A stretch of 9,451 nt of DNA, taken from positions 1 through 9,451 of the forward strand of contig MVQQ01000236.1 in NCBI GenBank assembly GCA_002067555.1, in the 5' to 3' direction. Shown here piece by piece: positions 1 through 4,902 of the stretch. This DNA comes from Syntrophorhabdus sp. PtaB.Bin184 (GTDB lineage Bacteria > Desulfobacterota > Syntrophorhabdia > Syntrophorhabdales > Syntrophorhabdaceae). How positions within the stretch are numbered: the first letter of the stretch is position 1; the number at the start of each line of letters is the position of its first letter. The notes beneath the pieces are model-generated. The model saw only the letters and a list, made by a program, of their open reading frames with translations, was not told the DNA's origin and made no database searches. Position numbers and translations under genes: made by a program.

Positions 1-246
1 GTTGGTGGTCAGTGCGACGCCCAGGTCCCATGGATAGGTGATGATCTGCTCAAAAAGATTGACCTTCCACCTGCCATTGTATCCCGCGCCGCCACCGACC
101 TTGTGGGCCTCGAGCCGTTCCGTGTAGGTGACTCCCATGTTCACCGTGGTGCCCGTCAAGGTTACGCTGTACCGCGGGCACTGCGCCCGCGCTCCAAAGA
201 CTGAGAGTGGTGCCAGCAAGAGGACAATGATCATGAAATACTTCAC
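1..246 (-). CDS. Exported protein of unknown function (3' part beyond window)
   Basis: This is the N-terminal 82 codons of a minus-strand gene that continues past base 1. I choose the GTG at 244-246 because AGAGGTG lies just upstream (251-257 on the plus strand, core spacing 6 nt). An in-frame ATG at codon 5 has no such site. The protein starts with a short basic end and a hydrophobic stretch (FMIIVLLLAPLSVFG), followed by an AXA-type signal peptidase I site (ARA|Q, residues 19-22), so it is probably exported to the periplasm or outer membrane. The mature part visible (CPRYSVTLTG... to NLFEQIITYPWDLG) matches no family I recognise. It lies 61 bp downstream of the M48 lipoprotein gene on the same strand and may be the last gene of that operon. 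The reading frame stays open to the edge. Codon choice is GC-rich at third positions, as in its neighbours. The signal peptide is well supported; the function is unknown. Confidence 0.68.
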   Translation of the reverse strand, partial: MKYFMIIVLLLAPLSVFGARAQCPRYSVTLTGTTVNMGVTYTERLEAHKVGGGAGYNGRWKVNLFEQIITYPWDLGVALTTN

Positions 247-307
247 GGAACACCTCTTTTCGTCACCGGTTATGCTTTTTTACTTGTGGTCAAAGGTGCC
301 GCGGTCT

Positions 308-1183
308 TTAACGGACGGCGGCGCCGTATCTTGCGGCGCGGGCCTCAATGGCCCGGGGATGGATCGGTGCGGTCGAGGGTATCTTGCCGGACACGTTCTC
401 TATCCTGTCGCCGGTGGCGGGGTGCGTCGCCATGATCCCGCCCCCGGATGATCCGGACCTTTGCTCGAGCCGTTTGAGGAAGGACAGGAGGGCACGGGGG
501 TCGTACCCGCATTTCGCGAGGGTCTGCGCGGCGGATTCATCTGCCGCATATTCCTGTGACCGGCCGTAACCATTGACAACGAGGGTCTTGAAGACGTCGT
601 CGATGCTGCCCTCGAAGAGGCTGACGAGCTGGGAGACCTCACCGGAGGTGTAGTTGCGCGCCGCCGTGGCGCCGATGACGGTGAGCGCCTCGGTCCAGCG
701 AGCGCTCTTGATGGCGGCTATACCGTCGCGCTTGCATATGTGAGCGACCTCGTGAGCGAGGACCGCGGCCAGTTCATCCTCACTTGCCGTCGTCCGTATC
801 ATGCCGCTCGTGATGAAGATCGTCCCGCCGGGGGCGGCAAAGGCGTTTATCTCGTTCGTTTCCAGGATGGCGAAGTGGTATCCGCCGTAGGTGAAGGGCT
901 TGTCGGAGTTGAGGGCGACGGTCCTTCCGATGAGATTGACGTAGCGCGTGAGCTGCGCGTTCGTTGTCAATTGATAGGACCCGAGTATCTTTGCGGCCAC
1001 AGCGCGGCCGACATAGTATTCCTCTTCGTCGGTGATGGGACGGGAGGCCCTGGACGTTTGATCCACCACGGTCATAGCCGTTCCGATGTGCTGTGAGATG
1101 TTGCCGAAGCTGCTGGTGTCACAGGAGACAAGTGCTGCAAGGAGAAGGGGGGCACACAGGAGCGCGAGGCATTTCTTTGTCAT
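308..1183 (-). CDS. M48-family zinc metalloprotease, lipoprotein
   Basis: A 291-aa membrane-anchored peptidase of family M48 (the Ste24/HtpX/BepA/LoiP group), which cleaves misfolded or misassembled envelope proteins. The N-terminus has a lipoprotein signal: MTKK, a hydrophobic core, then lipobox LVSC with the lipidated Cys at residue 21. Asp follows at +2, which in E. coli favours inner-membrane retention; whether that holds here is unknown. The zinc site is complete: HEVAH at 144-148 supplies two His and the catalytic Glu145, and Glu211 in the QEYAAD motif is the expected third ligand. A THP...R element (253-260), typical of soluble M48 proteases, follows. There is no TPR extension, so it is nearer LoiP/YggG in size than BepA. 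The ATG overlaps the stop of the upstream SH3 gene by 4 bp (ATGA), and no strong Shine-Dalgarno is seen, so translational coupling is likely. Substrate unknown. Confidence 0.93.
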   Translation of the reverse strand: MTKKCLALLCAPLLLAALVSCDTSSFGNISQHIGTAMTVVDQTSRASRPITDEEEYYVGRAVAAKILGSYQLTTNAQLTRYVNLIGRTVALNSDKPFTYGGYHFAILETNEINAFAAPGGTIFITSGMIRTTASEDELAAVLAHEVAHICKRDGIAAIKSARWTEALTVIGATAARNYTSGEVSQLVSLFEGSIDDVFKTLVVNGYGRSQEYAADESAAQTLAKCGYDPRALLSFLKRLEQRSGSSGGGIMATHPATGDRIENVSGKIPSTAPIHPRAIEARAARYGAAVR

Positions 1184-1644
1184 GGCTGTCTCAACCCCCC
1201 GGCTACGATGAACTGCGCGATGTCCCGTTCGGGGACAGGGTAGTGCTCCACGCTGTCGACGAGACCGTATTTCATCTCCGGATGCTGTCTCTTGTACGAC
1301 GCCTCGACCTGCGGGTTGAATCCCTTCCCGGCGAGGGCGGCCTCGCTCTGGCTGACCGAAGAGCCCTTTCGTGCATAGGAGGCCGGCTGGGCGACGGCCC
1401 TTTTCTCGACGGCGGTCCTGTGGATGTAGCCGATGGACGGGCCGTACTTTACCTTGTACCAGTCGCCTTCCATGGAGAGGGCCTCCAGTCTGTCGTTATA
1501 GCGCACGGTTGCCTTGACGGGAGCGAAGAACTTTGCATACTCGCGGATCGCGTTCTCTTTCGTGATGACCGTGACCGTGTCAGCCAGCGCGGCGGCTGCC
1601 GTAAAGACAATGATCAATGACAGGAATATGGCCTTTTTCATCAT
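1180..1644 (-). CDS. Secreted SH3-like domain protein
   Basis: A 154-aa protein with a clear signal peptide: MMKK, a hydrophobic run to about residue 19, and a cleavage site at ALA|D (21/22). Residues 22-80 look like a bacterial SH3 (SH3_3/SH3b) fold: an early 'REYAKFFAPV' strand in place of the usual 'vRsgPs', then DRLEAL, GDWYKVKYG and GYIHRTAV. The WYKV..G..GYIH pattern is the family hallmark. Such domains usually bind peptidoglycan or act as protein-binding modules in the periplasm. The tail (about 81-154) begins with a Ser/Ala/Gln-rich linker and ends in a region containing KRQHPEMKYGLVDSVEHYPV, which I do not recognise. The gene is the middle one of three, with ATGA overlaps at both ends (1641-1644 with the cyclase, 1180-1183 with the protease). 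No clear Shine-Dalgarno precedes its start, so reinitiation from the cyclase stop is likely. Role in the operon is inferred: an envelope adaptor for the sensor or the protease. Confidence 0.82.
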   Translation of the reverse strand: MMKKAIFLSLIIVFTAAAALADTVTVITKENAIREYAKFFAPVKATVRYNDRLEALSMEGDWYKVKYGPSIGYIHRTAVEKRAVAQPASYARKGSSVSQSEAALAGKGFNPQVEASYKRQHPEMKYGLVDSVEHYPVPERDIAQFIVAGGLRQP

Positions 1645-3746
1645 TTTTCGGTCATTTTAATAATATCCCAGTCTTTTGTCAAAGAAAAATTCCCTGCCAG
1701 GGATTCGGCCCGTCTCCTGTAGAATTTGCTCGGCCCATCGTGGGGGAATTCCTTGAGAAGGGCATCGAAGAGTTCCAGAGCCTCGGCGAACCTCTGCTCC
1801 CCGTAGGCCCGGAAGGCCTCGTTGTAGAGGTGGACTTTTCTTGTAAGTGCGCCGGGGGCGTCGACTGCTTCACAGAGGACCTCGTGGATGACGACGGGCT
1901 CCGATTTCCCCTTCACCTCGATGGGTCCCAGGCTGCGCGACAGGAAGAGGTCATAGGTCTTCTTGAGAGTGTGCTCACTGGCAATGATGCTCGTGCCGAA
2001 GACCTTGTTCACCGATTCGAGGCGTGACGCCAGGTTCACGGTGTCACCAACGACGGTGAAGTCGAAAAGCCGGACGCTTCCCATGTTTCCCGCGATGGCG
2101 TCCCCCGTGTGAAGACCCACCCGTATGGCGACGGGGGGGATGCCCTCCTGGTCGAATATCCCGTTTATCCCGCCGATGGCCTCGATGAATTTCAGCGAGC
2201 ACCGGCAGGCGTTGATCTCGTCCTTCGGTGTTTCGAGAGGCGAGCCCCAGAATGCCATGATACAGTCCCCGATGTACTTGTCCACCACCCCCTTTTCTTC
2301 GATGACGACCTCGGTGAGTTCGTTGAGGACACGGTGGAGCATGAGCGCCGTGTCTTCCGGCGTATTCCTCTCCGAAATGGTGGTGAACCCGGCGATGTCG
2401 GCGAAGAGCACGGTGACCCTCGCCTTCTTGCCGCCGGGCCTGACGATGTCCGGGTTCTGGAGGACATGTTCAACGATGGTCTTGTCCATGTACTGCGAAA
2501 AGGTTCTCTTGATGAACTGTCTTTCCCGTCCCTCCAGGGCGTAGCTGAAGATGGCGGAAAGGATGAAGCTCATGAGGAGGGCCATCAGGAGATAGGTCGT
2601 CGGGACGTAGTACCGGGTGGAGAAAAGGACCGCCGCCACGGCGAGGATGAGGACGAGGCCAGCAGCGAAGGCGGAAAGGTTCTTCGCTATGGTGTGAAAG
2701 GTGAGCACGAAGGCCGCGATGAAGACGCAGACAACAAGCATGAGGAGAGCCACAATAGACGCCGGGACAGGGTGCATGAAGGTGCCCCGGTCGAGGTTCT
2801 CAAAAAGTGTTGCGTTGACGTGCACACCCGTGGAAACCGGCATCGTCGGCGTCGATTTCAGGTCCAAAAGGCCCGGTGCCGTCATCCCCAGAAAGACGAC
2901 CTTTCCTTTGAAGAAATCCCGGGAAAGATTCGTGCGCTGCGATGGGGCGGGGCCGCGGCACGCGCTCAGCACATCGATGGCGGGGATGACGGTGAAGGGC
3001 TTCCCGCCACGGGGGAAACGGAGGAGAAGTTTTCCCTCCGTCAGAGGCAGGGGTTTCCCGTTCAAAAGGATTCCGCGGGAATCCATTTTCGCAGCCCCCC
3101 GGCCCGTGAACCAGGAGAAGGTGAGGTTGGGGAGTGTCATCTCGCCGAGGGTGAATACCAGAGGTACCCTGCGGTACACTCCGTCGCCGTCGGGATTGAT
3201 GGCGACGTTCCCCGAACCCTTCACACCACGGCGTATCGCGTCGACGGGCGCTACGGCGGAACGGTAGCGGGGTCCCGTCGGCGGACCTCCGGTAACGGCA
3301 AAACGCTTGAGGTACGCGATATCGTCCGGAGCCGCAGTCTTTTCGTTCACCGACAGGAAGAAGGGCAGGTAGACATTGGCCGCTTTCGCGATGGCGTCGC
3401 CGAGCACCATGTCGTCCTCCTGCCCGTAGGAGGAGGGCTCGGTGAAGAGGATATCCACGAGGAAGGCGTCGGCCAGGGAGGCGAACTCGATGATGGGCGC
3501 GTAGACCTGCCGGGGCCATGGCCAGGTGATGCTCTCGGCGCTCAGCGCGTCAATCGATTGTTGATCGATCTCAATGATGACGATGCGGTCCGACGCACGC
3601 TCAGGATTCAGATACCGGGAGAAGAGGTCAAAGGACCGGTTCTCGTAGGTGGCAAGGACATCAAAGAGAAAAAGCGCGAGAGAGATGACAAAGGACACTG
3701 ACGCAAGAAGGACGATATTGCGCACCCGACGTTTCTTCTTCGGCAC
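1641..3746 (-). CDS. CHASE2-domain class III adenylate cyclase, membrane-bound
   Basis: A 701-aa receptor-type cyclase that should make cAMP from ATP. Start is GTG at 3744-3746, preceded by AGGAG with 6-nt spacing. A longer in-frame TTG at 3833 lies inside the likely promoter and has no usable ribosome site. From this start: basic KKKRR, TM1 about 11-30, an extracytoplasmic CHASE2 sensor about 31-328 (ending KGKVVFLGMTAPGL...VHVNA, typical of CHASE2), three TM helices about 329-350, 357-376 and 384-403, then a cytoplasmic catalytic domain 443-625. All catalytic residues are present: metal Asp450 (FADIAGFT) and Asp494, exactly 44 apart; adenine-selecting Lys490 and Thr564; transition-state Asn571 and Arg575. 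Thr rather than Asp at 564 marks subclass IIIb, whose studied members are often bicarbonate-responsive. A TPR-like helical hairpin (about 636-685) ends the protein. It heads the operon with the SH3 and M48 genes. The CHASE2 ligand is unknown. Confidence 0.95.
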   Translation of the reverse strand: MPKKKRRVRNIVLLASVSFVISLALFLFDVLATYENRSFDLFSRYLNPERASDRIVIIEIDQQSIDALSAESITWPWPRQVYAPIIEFASLADAFLVDILFTEPSSYGQEDDMVLGDAIAKAANVYLPFFLSVNEKTAAPDDIAYLKRFAVTGGPPTGPRYRSAVAPVDAIRRGVKGSGNVAINPDGDGVYRRVPLVFTLGEMTLPNLTFSWFTGRGAAKMDSRGILLNGKPLPLTEGKLLLRFPRGGKPFTVIPAIDVLSACRGPAPSQRTNLSRDFFKGKVVFLGMTAPGLLDLKSTPTMPVSTGVHVNATLFENLDRGTFMHPVPASIVALLMLVVCVFIAAFVLTFHTIAKNLSAFAAGLVLILAVAAVLFSTRYYVPTTYLLMALLMSFILSAIFSYALEGRERQFIKRTFSQYMDKTIVEHVLQNPDIVRPGGKKARVTVLFADIAGFTTISERNTPEDTALMLHRVLNELTEVVIEEKGVVDKYIGDCIMAFWGSPLETPKDEINACRCSLKFIEAIGGINGIFDQEGIPPVAIRVGLHTGDAIAGNMGSVRLFDFTVVGDTVNLASRLESVNKVFGTSIIASEHTLKKTYDLFLSRSLGPIEVKGKSEPVVIHEVLCEAVDAPGALTRKVHLYNEAFRAYGEQRFAEALELFDALLKEFPHDGPSKFYRRRAESLAGNFSLTKDWDIIKMTEK

Positions 3747-3752
3747 ACGGTT

Positions 3753-3757
3753 CTCCT
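3753..3757 (-). promoter_or_regulatory. Ribosome binding site fixing the cyclase start
   Basis: AGGAG on the minus strand, 6 nt upstream of the GTG at 3746-3744. It decides the start of the cyclase against the longer TTG-initiated frame, which would add 29 residues with no CHASE2-like or signal-like character. Confidence 0.72.
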
Positions 3758-3803
3758 GGACATTTCGAAGTGAACATCCATACCATATCACATACGTCAG
3801 GTA

Positions 3804-3833
3804 AATATAATCAATGACGGAGTTTTTTTCCAA
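3804..3833 (-). promoter_or_regulatory. Candidate sigma-70 promoter for the cyclase-SH3-M48 operon
   Basis: On the minus strand TTGGAA (3833-3828) and TATATT (3809-3804) are separated by 18 nt, giving four of six matches at -35 and five of six at -10. Predicted transcription would begin near 3797, leaving a leader of about 50 nt before the GTG start. This is the most AT-rich stretch of the upstream region. It is an inference by eye, with no known regulator site seen. Confidence 0.42.
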
Positions 3834-3856
3834 CCTGGGACCTGGGACTTGAGACC
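3832..3856 (-). repeat. GGTYYCA heptad array, reverse orientation
   Basis: Read on the minus strand this is GGTCTCA, AGTCCCA, GGTCCCA, GGTT: three units of a 7-bp repeat plus a partial one. The same heptad appears downstream of the dehydrogenase gene at 4684-4713, 4724-4753 and 4778-4800. The array lies between the cyclase promoter and the dehydrogenase promoter. Confidence 0.7.
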
Positions 3857-3868
3857 CTCTTTATTTCC

Positions 3869-3898
3869 TTGAGCCTTGTCCTGCGGATTATGTATCAT
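3869..3898 (+). promoter_or_regulatory. Candidate sigma-70 promoter for the dehydrogenase
   Basis: TTGAGC (3869-3874) and TATCAT (3893-3898) with an 18-nt spacer: four of six at -35, five of six at -10. Transcription would start near 3905, just ahead of the AAGGAG at 3907-3912. The very short leader before that ribosome site is a mild argument against it. Confidence 0.35.
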
Positions 3899-3922
3899 GT
3901 AGGTTCAAGGAGAACAGGGACC

Positions 3923-4678
3923 ATGAGACTCAAGGACAAAGTTGCTCTGCTCACAGCAGCCGCCGGCGCCGGGATCGGACAGGCGACGGCCCGGGCGATG
4001 GCGCGGGAGGGCGCCGCGGTTGTTGTTACCGATATTCACGGGGACCGGGCAAGGACCGTGGCGGCTGAGATAGCCGGTGAATACGGGGCAAGAACGCTGG
4101 GCCTCGCATGCGACGTGACGAGCGTCGCCGATGTGAGCCGTGTTGTGGAGGCGACGCTCGCGGCCTTCGGCCGTGTGGACATACTCTTCAACAACGCCGG
4201 AACGAACCGTCCCACCCGGGTCGTGGATATCACGGATGAGGTCTGGAACCTGGTGCTGGGAACGACCCTCACGGGTACATTCTACTGCTGCAGGGCCGTC
4301 GTTCCCGCGATGATCGGGCAGAATAGCGGCCGCATCATAAGCGTGACCTCCGTCGCGGGTTTCCGGGGGCTTGCGGGCGGTCACGCCCATTACGCGGCAG
4401 CGAAGGCGGGTGTCATGGCCTTCACTCGATGCCTTGCCATGGAGGTCGCCCCGCACCGTATCACGGCGAATACCATCGCGCCCAGTTTCATCTTCAACGA
4501 GTTCATCCCGCACATCTATCCCCAGGACGAAATCGACAGGATGTTCGAAGAGATACCATACCCCCGCAAGGGGACCCCGGAAGACGTGGCGAACGCCGCG
4601 CTCTTCCTTGCCTCCGACGAGGGAGAGTACATGACGGGTCAGACGCTGTGCGTCACCGGCGGAAGCTGGATGAGATAA
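3923..4678 (+). CDS. Short-chain dehydrogenase/reductase (SDR family), classical type
   Basis: A 251-aa Rossmann-fold oxidoreductase, probably acting on a hydroxyl/keto pair with NAD(H). Start is ATG 3923, chosen for AAGGAG at 3907-3912 and because MRLKDKVALLT is the standard SDR N-terminus; a TTG at 3869 would add 18 unlikely residues. The cofactor loop is TAAAGAGIG (11-19), one residue longer than the usual TGxxxGIG and with Ala for the first Gly. Asp37 ends strand 2 and suggests NAD rather than NADP. NNAG is at 90-93. The catalytic residues Ser143, Tyr157 and Lys161 (YAAAK) are present, but the fourth member of the usual tetrad, Asn in the 'vNLtGtF' helix, is Thr115. The C-terminus (GQTLCVTGG) is typical. 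It stands alone between repeat arrays, so context gives no pathway. FabG-like or hydroxyacyl-CoA dehydrogenase roles are possible; the substrate cannot be told. Confidence 0.92.
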   Translation: MRLKDKVALLTAAAGAGIGQATARAMAREGAAVVVTDIHGDRARTVAAEIAGEYGARTLGLACDVTSVADVSRVVEATLAAFGRVDILFNNAGTNRPTRVVDITDEVWNLVLGTTLTGTFYCCRAVVPAMIGQNSGRIISVTSVAGFRGLAGGHAHYAAAKAGVMAFTRCLAMEVAPHRITANTIAPSFIFNEFIPHIYPQDEIDRMFEEIPYPRKGTPEDVANAALFLASDEGEYMTGQTLCVTGGSWMR

Positions 4679-4683
4679 AAGAC

Positions 4684-4713
4684 GGTTTCAGGTTCCAGGT
4701 TCCAGGTTTCAGG
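4684..4713 (+). repeat. GGTYYCA heptad array (4 units)
   Basis: GGTTTCA, GGTTCCA, GGTTCCA, GGTTTCA then GG: four exact-length 7-bp units directly after the dehydrogenase stop. It forms the left arm of the proposed terminator. Confidence 0.85.
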
Positions 4714-4723
4714 AGGAGAAGAC

Positions 4724-4753
4724 CGTTCCGGGTTTCGTGTTTCAGGTTTCAGG
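4724..4753 (+). repeat. GGTYYCA heptad array, degenerate (4 units)
   Basis: CGTTCCG, GGTTTCG, TGTTTCA, GGTTTCA then GG, all in 7-bp phase. The first three units are diverged, so this looks like an older copy of the array at 4684-4713, separated from it by 10 bp. Confidence 0.7.
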
Positions 4754-4777
4754 CAAACACACCACATCGTTTTTTTG

Positions 4778-4800
4778 CTTGAGGCTTGAGACCTGAGACC
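4778..4800 (-). repeat. GGTYYCA heptad array, reverse orientation
   Basis: On the minus strand: GGTCTCA, GGTCTCA, AGCCTCA, AG. It faces the two forward arrays and supplies the right arm of the proposed terminator. It uses the GGTCTCA variant, as does one unit in the array at 3832-3856. Confidence 0.75.
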
Positions 4801-4890
4801 GTTTTTTGGTTCGGGGTTGATTATTCGCTGTTAGGTGTTATTTTTTATGTAACGCTTCAGAACCGGAACCTTGGTTGATACTACACGATC

Positions 4891-4896
4891 AGGAGG
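4891..4896 (+). promoter_or_regulatory. Strong ribosome binding site of the Lon-family protease
   Basis: AGGAGG with 6-nt spacing to the GTG at 4903, which fixes that unusual start codon. No convincing promoter could be read in 4808-4890; TTGATT near 4814 lacks a good -10 partner. Confidence 0.8.
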
Positions 4897-4902
4897 CAGA
4901 GC

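Larger units (their letters stand above)
4676..4807 (+). terminator. Probable intrinsic terminator built from heptad repeats
   Basis: Two arms, 4682-4706 and 4778-4802, pair over 25 positions in RNA with only two mismatches, counting G-U pairs. The right arm runs into TTTTTT (4802-4807) and the left arm is preceded by AAAA (4677-4680), so it could act in both directions. It begins 3 nt after the dehydrogenase stop and ends 95 bp before the protease start. The 71-nt loop holds another heptad array (4724-4753) that could pair with the same right arm, giving an alternative, shorter hairpin. Confidence 0.62.

Noticed and set aside
2109..3701. A 530-aa open frame on the plus strand opposite the cyclase
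   Set aside because: Antisense shadow: highly charged low-complexity product (many His, Asp, Arg), no family features, and the minus strand holds a complete cyclase with all catalytic residues.
3765..3790. Possible CRP-like site (TGTGA ... TCAC) in the cyclase leader
   Set aside because: The half-sites are separated by far more than the 6 bp needed for a CRP dimer site.
3747..3833. N-terminal extension of the cyclase to a TTG at 3833
   Set aside because: The TTG falls in the proposed -35 element with no ribosome site, whereas the GTG at 3746 has AGGAG at ideal spacing.
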